This document shows, piece after piece, positions 1 through 7,408 of a stretch of DNA of 47,946 bases. A program made the position numbers and the translations under genes. The stretch is from the NCBI GenBank assembly GCA_000531095.1, contig HG799474.1, forward strand, positions 68,333-116,278. The letters run 5' to 3'. Under the pieces are notes generated by a model. That model was not told the DNA's origin. It saw only the letters and a program-made list of their open reading frames with translations, and ran no database searches. This DNA is from Gemmata massiliana (GTDB taxonomy: Bacteria; Planctomycetota; Planctomycetia; Gemmatales; Gemmataceae). Position 1 is the stretch's first letter, and each line of letters starts with the position of its first letter.

Positions 1-71
1 CAGAAGCCGTCGCGCTCGACCACGTCACCGACCCGAACCGGAATCGCCCGATCAAACAACGATCGGAGCAT
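1..71 (-). CDS. Start of a gene leaving the left edge; N-terminus copied from a PP-loop ATPase C-terminus
   Basis: Leftward reading frame starting at an ATG at 71, with AGGAG about eight bases upstream (76-84), so initiation looks genuine. It reads MLRSLFDRAIPVRVGDVVER, then DGF, and leaves the window. From the phenylalanine-aspartate pair onward it is identical in DNA and protein to the C-terminal part of the PP-loop ATPase encoded at 2304-2987, because bases 1-56 repeat 2341-2396 exactly. It is divergent from the TetR gene at 216, so it is a natural target of that regulator. Either it is a short peptide gene (about 35 codons if the copy continues to the ATPase stop) or a different protein whose first residues came from a duplication. 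The rest lies outside the window and no function can be assigned. Confidence 0.5.
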   Translation of the reverse strand, partial: MLRSLFDRAIPVRVGDVVERDGF

Positions 72-189
72 GACGAATCTCCTGTGAATGTGGGTAGACG
101 GGCATTTTCGCGGGTGCGAATTCAAGATGTGTTGAGAAGCGTATGCGCGGCCCGGGAAAAACGCGAGGTTCGTTGCGGCTTGTCGTAGA

Positions 190-203
190 ATTACGGTCGT
201 AAT
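190..203. promoter_or_regulatory. Palindromic TetR-type operator candidate
   Basis: ATTACGGTCGTAAT: 6-base half-sites ATTACG and CGTAAT form a perfect inverted repeat around a 2-base centre. It sits 12 bases upstream of the TetR start and between the two divergent starts at 71 and 216. TetR-family dimers typically bind such short palindromes next to their own gene, so autoregulation and control of the leftward gene are inferred. Confidence 0.5.
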
Positions 204-215
204 ACAAAGGGCCCC

Positions 216-818
216 ATGCGATTCCCCAAGGACCAGAAGGCCAAGACCCGGGAGCGAATTCTCGATGCCGCTGCGACCGTGTTCCGGCGGCAGGGGTACC
301 GCGGTGGCGGGGTGGACGCGGTGATGCGCGAGGCCGGGCTGACGGCCGGCGCGTTCTACGCTCACTTCCCGTCCAAGGACGCGCTGTTTGCCGAAGCCGT
401 CGTTCACGCGCTGCGGAAAGCCACTGTGTTCACCGGGGCGCACCTCGACGGCCTGTCCGGGGCGGAGTGGGTGGCCGCGGCCGTGGGGTGGTACCTGAGT
501 CCGCAGCACCGCGAGCGGGCAGAATCAGGGTGCCCGTTGCCGCCACTCTTGGCCGAAGTCGCCCGCGGACCCAGCGAGGCGCGAAGTGGGTTCGAGAAGG
601 AACTGCGTGCAACAGCGGACGCGATCGCCGGGCAAACCGGTGACGCGGACGACGCGCTTGCGGTGCTGGCACTGATGATCGGGGGCATGTCGCTGGCCCG
701 CGGGGTCGCGGACGAAGAACTGAGCAATCGCATTCTGGCCGCCTGTCGGCGAGCCGTAGACACGGTGTCGCGTCCGAAACCGGTATCCGGGAAGAAACCC
801 AAGAAGGAGCGAAAATGA
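216..818 (+). CDS. TetR/AcrR-family transcriptional regulator
   Basis: 200 residues, the usual TetR length. The N-terminal DNA-binding domain spans about residues 10-60 (TRERILDAAATVF, then the helix-turn-helix around VDAVMREAGLTAGAFYAHF at 33-51). The C-terminal part is a ligand/dimer domain of unknown specificity ending in a basic lysine-rich tail. ATG at 216 is used because the HTH begins soon after it. Its stop overlaps the start of the cupin gene (ATGA at 815-818), so the two are translationally coupled. Role: repressor responding to a small molecule, acting on the palindrome at 190-203 (inferred). The inducer is not known; neighbouring cupin and ketopantoate-reductase-like genes suggest a small organic metabolite. 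Confidence 0.9.
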   Translation: MRFPKDQKAKTRERILDAAATVFRRQGYRGGGVDAVMREAGLTAGAFYAHFPSKDALFAEAVVHALRKATVFTGAHLDGLSGAEWVAAAVGWYLSPQHRERAESGCPLPPLLAEVARGPSEARSGFEKELRATADAIAGQTGDADDALAVLALMIGGMSLARGVADEELSNRILAACRRAVDTVSRPKPVSGKKPKKERK

Positions 819-1309
819 GTGCGACCAAAGCCACGGACATGCCCCGAATCGGGGAACCGGACGAGATCCTTCAGGGGGCGAATTACTCGGCGGTGCAACT
901 CGGGGCGTCCGGCGACTGGAACCGCTACGCGGTTCGGCACCCGTCTCTACCCACGACCATTCACGGGAAGGTGTTCCTGAAGGGGCTTCTCGGCTTGACC
1001 GGGACGGAGATTTCGTGCGGCGTACTTCCCAATCGCGGGGCCATGCCCTTCCTTCACGCACACCGAGAAAACGAAGAAGTGTACGTGTTCGTCTCGGGTC
1101 GGGGGCAGATGCTGGTGGACGGAGAAGTGTTCGATGTGAGCGAGGGGAGCGTGGTGCGGGTCGCACCGGCCGGAGTGCGGTCGTGGCGCAGTACCTCGGA
1201 CGAACCGCTCGTGTATCTTGTCATCCAGGCGAAAGAAGGGTCACTGCGGCAGTGGACTCTGACCGATGGGGTCGGGGGCGCAGGCGCTCCTGTGTGGCCC
1301 GAGAACTAA
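815..1309 (+). CDS. Cupin-domain protein
   Basis: 164 residues. A single cupin beta-barrel occupies about residues 60-145. Cupin motif 1 is visible as HAHRENEEVYVFVSGRGQ (residues 81-98), giving metal ligands H81, H83 and one of E87/E88. Motif 2 (APAGVRSWRS) lacks the usual second-half histidine, so metal binding may be incomplete or use another residue. It probably binds or transforms a small molecule in the cytoplasm; the substrate cannot be told. It starts inside the stop of the TetR gene (ATGA) and precedes the reductase at 1351 by 41 bases, so the three likely form one transcript. Confidence 0.85.
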   Translation: MSATKATDMPRIGEPDEILQGANYSAVQLGASGDWNRYAVRHPSLPTTIHGKVFLKGLLGLTGTEISCGVLPNRGAMPFLHAHRENEEVYVFVSGRGQMLVDGEVFDVSEGSVVRVAPAGVRSWRSTSDEPLVYLVIQAKEGSLRQWTLTDGVGGAGAPVWPEN

Positions 1310-1350
1310 CGCTGTGTGATTCGTCACGCCCGCGCTACGAGGAACAAATC

Positions 1351-2295
1351 GTGCGATTCCTGATCGTCGGGGCCGGTGCGACCGGCGGGTATTTCGGTGG
1401 TCGGTTGCTCGAAGCGGGGTGCGACGTCACGTTTCTGGTTCGCCCCGCTCGGGCGGAGCGATTAGCGGCGACGGGCTTGGCCATCACGAGCCGCGCGGGT
1501 GATGTTACTCTGCCGGCGCCGCCGACCGTTCTGGCCACGGAGTTGCGGACGTATTTCGACGTCGTGATTGTGTCGTGTAAGGCGTATGATCTCGAATCGG
1601 TGATCGATTCCATCGCGCCGGCGGTGGGACCGAACACGACCATCATCCCGATACTCAACGGGATGCGCCACCTCGATGCTCTCGACGCTCGGTTCGGCCC
1701 GGAACGGGTGCTCGGCGGATCGTGCTTTATTTCCGCGCGCCTCGATGATACCGGGCGCATCGCACACTTGAGCGACATTCACCGGATCGTATTCGGCGAA
1801 CGGCCCCGCGGTCGATCGGCCCGCGCGGACGCGATCGCCGCGGCCATGTCCGGGGCGAAGCTGGATGCCGTTGCGAGCGATCAAATCATACTCGAGATGT
1901 GGGAGAAGTGGACGTTCCTGGCGACTCTGGCCGGGATGACGTGCCTCGCGCGGGCGTCGGTCGGTGACATCGTCACGGCCGGTGGGGTGGATCTGGCTCT
2001 CGCGTTTCTGGAAGAGTGCCGGTCCGTGGCCGCGGCCGCGGGGTACGCTCCGCGTGCGGATTCGTTACAAGCGGGGATCGCACGCCTTACGGACCCGAAG
2101 TCGGCGGTGACTGCGTCGATGCTCGGTGATGTCGAGCGACGTGGAAAAACGGAAGCCGACCACATTCTCGGCGACTTGCTCCAGCGCCGCGGCGGATCGG
2201 CAAACGGGGACCGGTCCTTGCTTCGACTGGCCTACACCGCAGTTAAAGCGGCCGAAGCTCGAGTGGCGCGAGAATCGGAAGCGAAGAACTCGTGA
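1351..2295 (+). CDS. Ketopantoate reductase family protein (PanE/ApbA-like)
   Basis: 314 residues from a GTG at 1351, chosen because GAGGA lies 8-12 bases upstream and the Rossmann motif follows directly; the frame stays open far upstream but that part overlaps the cupin gene. The N-terminal NADP-binding domain begins RFLIVGAGATGGYFGGRLLE (glycine motif GAGATGG at residues 7-13). The C-terminal helical domain contains EMWEKWTFLATLAGMTCL, typical of 2-dehydropantoate 2-reductases. The family reduces 2-oxo acids such as ketopantoate with NADPH. Because it is a regulated accessory copy beside TetR and cupin genes rather than pan genes, a role outside pantothenate synthesis is possible. It converges with the ATPase gene with only 8 bases between stops and no visible terminator. 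Confidence 0.85.
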   Translation: MRFLIVGAGATGGYFGGRLLEAGCDVTFLVRPARAERLAATGLAITSRAGDVTLPAPPTVLATELRTYFDVVIVSCKAYDLESVIDSIAPAVGPNTTIIPILNGMRHLDALDARFGPERVLGGSCFISARLDDTGRIAHLSDIHRIVFGERPRGRSARADAIAAAMSGAKLDAVASDQIILEMWEKWTFLATLAGMTCLARASVGDIVTAGGVDLALAFLEECRSVAAAAGYAPRADSLQAGIARLTDPKSAVTASMLGDVERRGKTEADHILGDLLQRRGGSANGDRSLLRLAYTAVKAAEARVARESEAKNS

Positions 2296-2303
2296 CAGGC
2301 GGA

Positions 2304-2987
2304 TCAGGAGCGTGCTTCTTTCGGCAACAGGTCCGCGAAGCAGAAGCCGTCGCGCTCGACCACGTCACCGACCCGAACCGGAATCGCCCGATCAAATATC
2401 GGCCCGTTGTGACAGAACGTGTGGAACTCGCCGTTCTCCCCGCACGGGTCGACATCAGCCGGCAGATCCGCAAGCAGTACCGAATCGAACTCGCGACCCG
2501 CGAAGGCCGGCGCTAGTCGCTTGGGATCGACACACGTGAGTGTGGCCCGAAAACCGGCGGCGATCATTGCCCGAGCCAGCGCGGGCGTGTCGTTGACCGT
2601 TCCCCAAATCGGGAATAGTGGAGCGAGACCGGTGCCCGCGAGTTGGCGTTCGCGGTAGGCCCGAATGTCGGCCAGAAACAAGTCTCCGAACGCGAACGCG
2701 GTGACGCCTTTGGCACGAGCCTTTTGGACCAGGGCGCGCATCCGGGTTTCGTACTCGTCATTCGAGCACGGCCACGGGAGCGGCACCGGCCAGAGCGGTA
2801 GGCCGACTGCTTCGGCTTGCGCTTGCACCAGTTCTGCACGGACGCCGTGCATGGCCACTCGCCCGAACGCCTCATTCAGCGTGGTGACCAACCCCACCAC
2901 TTCGACGTCCCCGCGGCGCCGTAAATCGTGCAGTGCCCAGGCCGAGTCCTTGCCCGAACTCCACGACAGCAGAACTCGCGGCTTCAT
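2304..2987 (-). CDS. PP-loop ATPase, Dph6-like (ATP_bind_4 / COG2102 type)
   Basis: 227 residues. The N-terminus MKPRVLLSWSSGKDSAWALH carries the PP-loop SxGKDS (SSGKDSA) of N-type ATP pyrophosphatases. Downstream family blocks include GVRAELVQAQAEAVGLPL, FGDLFLADIRAYRE and CGENGEFHTFCHNGPIF. Archaeal and eukaryotic relatives ligate ammonia to diphthine on EF2; bacteria lack diphthamide, so the substrate here is unknown and some adenylating amide-forming reaction is the family-based guess. The start overlaps the stop of the BtuF-like gene (ATGA at 2984-2987), so it is coupled to corrinoid genes under a B12 riboswitch. Bases 2341-2396 in its 3' end are duplicated at 1-56. Confidence 0.85.
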   Translation of the reverse strand: MKPRVLLSWSSGKDSAWALHDLRRRGDVEVVGLVTTLNEAFGRVAMHGVRAELVQAQAEAVGLPLWPVPLPWPCSNDEYETRMRALVQKARAKGVTAFAFGDLFLADIRAYRERQLAGTGLAPLFPIWGTVNDTPALARAMIAAGFRATLTCVDPKRLAPAFAGREFDSVLLADLPADVDPCGENGEFHTFCHNGPIFDRAIPVRVGDVVERDGFCFADLLPKEARS

Positions 2988-3931
2988 ACGCACGCCACTC
3001 GTTCGGTACCCAGTTCGGCGCGCGTCAGTCGGCGTGCGGGCGGTAATCCCGACGGGAGCGGATGCAGGTCGGGGTGAAGTGCGTGAGCGATGATCTCCAG
3101 GCTGTCCACCAGTCGCGGACCGGGGCGACTGAAGTACGCATTGCCGTCCGTGACGTACACCTGCTCGGTCTTCACTGCAGGCAGGTTCGCCCACCCGGGG
3201 CGAGAGCACCGTCCCGGCAGGTCCACTAGCGTTCGTTCCAGCGAGAACCCGCAGCACGCCACGAACAGCACATCGGGTTGAGCCGCAATGACTTCGTCCC
3301 AGGTCAGTGTTCGTGACGGTTGACCGGCGCGCCCGATGACTTCGTCCCCGCCGGCAAACTGAACTAACTCTGGTGTCCAGTGCCCGCAACTGAACGGCGG
3401 GTCGAGCCATTCCAAAACGACCACGCGCGGACGCTCCGTTACGCGCATCGAGCGCGCGGCAACGGAATCGATGCGCTGCTGCAACGCGCCGATGACGGCG
3501 TTGGCCCGATCCGACACGCCCGCGGCGTCCGCGACCATACGGAGCGTCGTGAGTACCTCGTCGAGTGACGTCGGTTCGAGGTTGATGACGCGCGGGCGCC
3601 CGGGCAGCGAACACGCCGCGGCTGTTACTTCGGCTTCGGCCACGGCGCACACATCACACAGTGCTTGCGTGACGATCAGGTCGGGTCGCAGGCGCTCCAG
3701 CGTGGGCAGATCGAGTGTGTACAGGGCGCGCTGTGTTTTCAGGCGCTCCCGTACCAGTTCGTCGATTTCGCGACTGGAGGCGTCGTGCGGGATCAGCGTG
3801 CGCGTGACCTTCGGCAGTTCTGTCACGAACGGCGGATAGTCGCACTCGTGCGTTACGCCCACGAGTGCGTCACCCAACCCGAGCTGGCAGATGATCTCGG
3901 TCGAACTCGGTAGCAAGGACACGATCCGCAT
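2984..3931 (-). CDS. Cobalamin-binding protein, BtuF-like
   Basis: 315 residues of the periplasmic-binding-protein class III fold (BtuF/FecB type). MRIVSLLPSSTEIICQLGLG and HECDYPP are typical of the corrinoid-binding subgroup, and the two lobes are joined by a long helix near the middle. No signal peptide is visible, unlike E. coli BtuF; many members of this subgroup also lack one, so the protein may stay in the cytoplasm or be exported in another way. The start has GGAGG six bases upstream. It lies 15 bases after the membrane-protein gene and overlaps the PP-loop gene by four bases, all downstream of a cobalamin riboswitch, which supports corrinoid capture or sensing. Confidence 0.9.
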   Translation of the reverse strand: MRIVSLLPSSTEIICQLGLGDALVGVTHECDYPPFVTELPKVTRTLIPHDASSREIDELVRERLKTQRALYTLDLPTLERLRPDLIVTQALCDVCAVAEAEVTAAACSLPGRPRVINLEPTSLDEVLTTLRMVADAAGVSDRANAVIGALQQRIDSVAARSMRVTERPRVVVLEWLDPPFSCGHWTPELVQFAGGDEVIGRAGQPSRTLTWDEVIAAQPDVLFVACCGFSLERTLVDLPGRCSRPGWANLPAVKTEQVYVTDGNAYFSRPGPRLVDSLEIIAHALHPDLHPLPSGLPPARRLTRAELGTERVACV

Positions 3932-3946
3932 GACTGCCTCCAGCGC

Positions 3947-4510
3947 TCAAACTGCCGCGGGGACCGGCGCCGGTTCGCGCAGCACCGGGAACGCACGTTC
4001 CGCGACGGCCCATCCGCCGAACAAGAGGCCGACGAACACCGTGTCCCCGAGGAGCGTGTTCCGGAAGTACGGGAGGGCGGCGACGTAGCACTCGCGCAAG
4101 CCTTCGACCGTGTGCGGGTAGAATTCGATCCAGCACGCGAAGTTGGTAACGATGAAGAACTGGATCGCGCCGAACAGCGTTATGGCCGCCGTTGCCACAA
4201 CTGTGCGATGAGCACGCAGCCACCGGGCGATCAGCACGTTCAGGGCAAAACTGGCGTACACGACCGGGATCAGGACGTGCAAACTGGTGAAGAGATCACC
4301 AACGAACAGAGCGATCAGCGGAACTACCAGCGCGGCCCGACGATCCGTGAAGTACGCCCCGCTGAAGATCGCCATCGCCCCGATTGGCGTGAAGTTCAGT
4401 GGGTGGGGCACGACCCGAACAATCGCCGCGAGCGCGATGACAACAGTTAGCACCGCCACTCGCGGCAGCCAGGGATGAGACGAAGGACTAAACGATTCTT
4501 CGCGAGACAC
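3947..4510 (-). CDS. DUF6580-type integral membrane protein, B12-regulated transporter candidate
   Basis: 187 residues from a GTG at 4510, picked because AGGAG precedes it by eight bases; the frame is open to 4627 but that part is a poor leader sequence. It has about five hydrophobic segments (VAVLTVVIALAAIVRVV, a stretch around GAMAIFSGAYF, VVPLIALFVGDLF, VYASFALNVLIA, AAITLFGAIQFFIV and a C-terminal TLLGDTVFVGLLFGGWAV). The NFTPIGAMA and GDTVF blocks recall DUF6580 proteins, which resemble substrate-binding components of ECF transporters. Following a cobalamin riboswitch and preceding a BtuF-like protein, it is a plausible uptake component for corrinoids, cobalt or a B12 precursor. No ATPase or T component is nearby. 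The function is inferred, not seen. Confidence 0.75.
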   Translation of the reverse strand: MSREESFSPSSHPWLPRVAVLTVVIALAAIVRVVPHPLNFTPIGAMAIFSGAYFTDRRAALVVPLIALFVGDLFTSLHVLIPVVYASFALNVLIARWLRAHRTVVATAAITLFGAIQFFIVTNFACWIEFYPHTVEGLRECYVAALPYFRNTLLGDTVFVGLLFGGWAVAERAFPVLREPAPVPAAV

Positions 4511-4639
4511 GGATCGGCTCCTCTTCGCCGGGACGGGCGGAAGGGTGCCTGCGGGAAACGGGAACGAGCGGACGGGGATGCACGCGAACGAAAAGCCCGT
4601 CGGCCCGGTCGCCTGGTTCCGAGGCACCGAACAATGAAC

Positions 4640-4825
4640 GACAGGCAGGTCTTCTGACTCACGGCTCGTAACGGGTTGCGGGCGCCTTCCCGTGACCTAT
4701 GGTCACAGTGGCGAGTGCCCGAGAACCCTGGCCGAACACAGCAGCGGCCCTGCGCCGGATTCGCACCGGCTTCCCTCTTCGTCGCGCCGCCTGACGGCAG
4801 CGCGAACCTGTCGAGACGCAACTGG
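4640..4825 (-). promoter_or_regulatory. Cobalamin (AdoCbl-type) riboswitch
   Basis: Read on the minus strand, the 3' end carries the B12 box AGTCAGAAGACCTGCC (4644-4659). Upstream are the conserved core GAAGCCGGTGCGAATCCGGC-like element (as GGGAAGCCGGTGCGAATCC around 4755-4780), the GCCGCTGCTGTG block (4735-4750) and CCACTGTGACC with GGGAAGGCGCC (4680-4710). These are hallmark cobalamin riboswitch elements in the right order. It ends about 130 bases before the GTG at 4510, leaving room for an expression platform; I see no clear T-tract, so translational control or Rho control is possible. It should repress the membrane protein, BtuF-like and PP-loop genes when B12 is plentiful. The remaining gene-free bases 4826-5028 show nothing further. 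Confidence 0.93.
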
Positions 4826-5028
4826 CTTATGCCGCGAGCGGTGGAGCGTCCACAACCTGTGAGGCACGGGCCTTTAGGGGCGTTCTTCCGTTCGCGTTCA
4901 TCGCGAGCAATGTCGTAAGCTCGTCACCAACGCCGCACGCATCATCCGCAAACGACACTACCTGTGACGATTGAAATTCGGGCTCGTGAGGCCGGCTACA
5001 GAAGACACGTAATCCGCACGCTTCGGTA

Positions 5029-6822
5029 CTACCCTCCGAGCGACGCACCGAAGCGGAAACCAGTTTCGTATACGAAGAACGCATCCAACACGCCGTTTGA
5101 AGGAGCATCGAGAATCCGAATGTCTGTTGCGGCCGCGGTGTTTGTGGCGGTAACCAGCGCGCGGTGTCCGTTGCGGCTGGTCGTGGCGAGTTGCACGCCC
5201 CCTCGAAACCCGGGATCGTAGGCGTAGAAGCTGCTCACTACCTCTTCCGTCAGCGGGCGGATCACTTTCACGTGCGGATCGTACCCGGCAGTCGAAGGGG
5301 CCACGGCGACTTCCGCAACTCCGTCGCCATCGAAGTCGCCCGCGGTCACAGATAACGTGCCCGCGAACGCAGGGCCGAACGCGAAGAAGCTGGCTAACAG
5401 TTCGAGATCCGTTCCCGAAAACACCACGACGTGTCCCTGTCCACCGGCCCCGGCCGTGACGATGATGTCGGCCGCGCCGTCGCGATTTACGTCTCCGCTC
5501 GCGACGCGCCCGCCCCCCATAAACGCCGACGGGAACGCGAGGAAGCTGTCCAGCAACTCACCGGACGCGCTGAACGCTTTCACGTGTGCGGGGGCGTTGG
5601 CTCCCGGGCACACGATGATGTCGGCCGCGCCGTCGCGGTCCACGTCACCAGTTGCGAGGCTCAGACCCGTCGTTAAACCGGCGTCGAAGGCGTAGAAGCT
5701 CGCGATCAGCGATCCCGTTTGGCCGTCGAACACTTTGACGTGCGGTGGTCCACCGGGACCGACCGACGCGATGAGGTCCGGCACACCGTCGTGGTTCACG
5801 TCCGCCAGCGCGACGCGGACGGTCCCGTCGAACCCGGGAAACGGATCGAAACGGAACAGCGTGCGCCGCGTGGCCGTGTCAATCACTTCGACCTGGAAGC
5901 CGGTCGCATCCCCCGCAGCCACGGCGAGGGCATTCGTGAGCGGCGCCCACGATCGATTGTCGCTCGGTAAGTCGGGCGACTGGCCCGAGATCAGAACGCG
6001 CCGCAATTTATCGAGCGTCTGGAGCGCGGTGAGATTGCGGACGTTGTAGCCGAACTGAAGTCCCTTCTCGGTCAAATCGCCTCCACCTGTTGGGGACACG
6101 CTGGGGTGAACTCCGTCCGCACTGATCCCCAAATTGGGGAGCTGCTGGAGCGCCCGCCAGTAGTTCCAGAGCGGCACCTGGAGTGCTTCGCTGACGTCTT
6201 CAATAACCTGGTTGTAGCTCGGTTGCAGTCGTTCCAGTTCGGCCGAGAACTTGCTGTTCGGAATCGTGCTGAGCACGGGAACCACCCCCATGTTCAGTGC
6301 GGTTTGGACGATCCGCGTCAGGTTCTGCCGGAACGTGTCGAGCGGCACGCCCGCGGCGACGTCGTTCGTCCCGACCATGACGAGGACGAACGCGGGCCTG
6401 CTGACCGCGAGTTCGCTGGGCAACAGCCCGAGTACGTCCGCGGACTTGTACCCGCTCACGGCCGCGACGCTCGGGTGCGCGAAGGAGTTCGATCCCCCGA
6501 TCTGGCCGGCGCGGAAGTAGGCGAGCGTGTCGTTGAGCGAGCCGTCTCCGGCGAGGTCGATCCCGGCGGTGGGTGCCGCGAGCGGGATGAGGAAGTTGTT
6601 CGAGAACGTGATGCTGTCGCCGGCCCGCGTGAAGACGTTCGCCTGGTTCCCGACGGCGGCTCCACGCTGGATCACCGCGGACAACCGGGCCGCCATTGCC
6701 GCGTCAACGACCGGAACGACCGGGGTTAGGGTGTAGGCCGTGGGCACCCACCGGGCCTCCAGTGCTTCCACGTGTAACGGGAAACGCAACGTGGGCGCGA
6801 AGGCGCGCGAACCCCTAACCAT
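5029..6822 (-). CDS. Secreted SGNH/GDSL hydrolase with FG-GAP repeats
   Basis: 597 residues from ATG 6822, which has AGGAG five bases upstream; a start at 6882 lacks this. The N-terminus has the planctomycetal VEALEARWVPT motif (residues 18-28), found at the start of many exported planctomycete proteins. An SGNH esterase domain follows (about 55-290): block I RAGDSITF with nucleophile S70, block III VMVGTNDV and block V DGVHP. The C-terminal half has about four or five FG-GAP/VCBS beta-propeller repeats with calcium-loop motifs DVNHDGVPDLI, DVDRDGAADII, DVNRDGAADII and DFDGDGVAEVA, each followed by HVKVF/ASFYAF segments. Likely an extracellular or surface esterase acting on polysaccharide acetyl groups or lipids; the substrate is unknown. 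Confidence 0.85.
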   Translation of the reverse strand: MVRGSRAFAPTLRFPLHVEALEARWVPTAYTLTPVVPVVDAAMAARLSAVIQRGAAVGNQANVFTRAGDSITFSNNFLIPLAAPTAGIDLAGDGSLNDTLAYFRAGQIGGSNSFAHPSVAAVSGYKSADVLGLLPSELAVSRPAFVLVMVGTNDVAAGVPLDTFRQNLTRIVQTALNMGVVPVLSTIPNSKFSAELERLQPSYNQVIEDVSEALQVPLWNYWRALQQLPNLGISADGVHPSVSPTGGGDLTEKGLQFGYNVRNLTALQTLDKLRRVLISGQSPDLPSDNRSWAPLTNALAVAAGDATGFQVEVIDTATRRTLFRFDPFPGFDGTVRVALADVNHDGVPDLIASVGPGGPPHVKVFDGQTGSLIASFYAFDAGLTTGLSLATGDVDRDGAADIIVCPGANAPAHVKAFSASGELLDSFLAFPSAFMGGGRVASGDVNRDGAADIIVTAGAGGQGHVVVFSGTDLELLASFFAFGPAFAGTLSVTAGDFDGDGVAEVAVAPSTAGYDPHVKVIRPLTEEVVSSFYAYDPGFRGGVQLATTSRNGHRALVTATNTAAATDIRILDAPSNGVLDAFFVYETGFRFGASLGG

Positions 6823-7078
6823 GACGGCTCCTGAATCGCGAGCGCGGGAACTCGGGTCGGGAATATCGGAACGGGATTTCAAACGTTATTGTTCCCCGTA
6901 TAGACACATCTTCCGATAGAGAATTGGCCGCGGTATTGAGAACCCAGGGGACGTGATTGATATGATTTGACTTGTTGATTAAGTCGATGTAATTGGTGAA
7001 ATTGAATTGATCGCTATTATCGTTGCTTTGTGAGGGCCATTGAGCGTCGAGGTGGGTGGCCGATAGCACCGAGCGATT

Positions 7079-7244
7079 GGTGAACCCCGCCCGCAAGGGC
7101 GGCGGGTGTAAATACCAAAGGGCCGCGGGGACAAGCACAAGGGGTTGGTGAACCCCGCCCGCAAGGGCGGCAGGTGCAAGCACAAGGACGGCGGGTGGAT
7201 GCGTAAAGGCGACGTACCCACCGCCCTTGCGGGCGGGGTTCACC
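7079..7244. repeat. Three 24-bp hairpin repeats with GCAA tetraloops
   Basis: An identical 24-base unit occurs at 7079-7102 and 7147-7170 (direct) and at 7221-7244 (inverted). Each contains the perfect hairpin CCGCCC-GCAA-GGGCGG, a six-pair stem closed by a GNRA tetraloop, preceded by GGTGAACC. A direct and the inverted copy could also pair over all 24 bases. They fill the gap between two divergent genes (6822 and 7409). The region 6823-7078 is comparatively AT-rich and shows nothing else I can name. Confidence 0.8.
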
Positions 7245-7343
7245 TACGCCATTTCGCCCGCCAGCACGGAATACCGCAATCTTCAGCGCCAACTCATATA
7301 TTTCTCAGATATTGCGGCGGCTAACTGCTTTCCTGCTATCAGT

Positions 7344-7370
7344 TTGCACTTTCACGCGAATCTAGATAAT
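7344..7370 (+). promoter_or_regulatory. Sigma-70-type promoter candidate for the S9 peptidase
   Basis: TTGCAC (7344-7349) and GATAAT (7365-7370, within TAGATAAT) are separated by 15 bases in an AT-rich stretch, placing transcription start near 7377, about 30 bases before the ATG at 7409. The spacer is slightly short. Confidence 0.4.
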
Positions 7371-7408
7371 CTGGCTAAACGGCATCTTCATCACCAGGGC
7401 ACCCCGCC

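Noticed and set aside
1015..1350. Longer start for the PanE-like reductase
   Set aside because: This part lies inside the cupin gene in another frame and is Arg-rich; the GTG at 1351 has an RBS and leads straight into the Rossmann motif.
4750..4785. GGTGCGAATCC-like stretch resembling a tRNA T-loop
   Set aside because: It belongs to the conserved core of the cobalamin riboswitch on the minus strand; no acceptor stem or anticodon arm is present.
7079..7244. Possible CRISPR array
   Set aside because: Only three units, one inverted, with unequal spacing and no cas genes.
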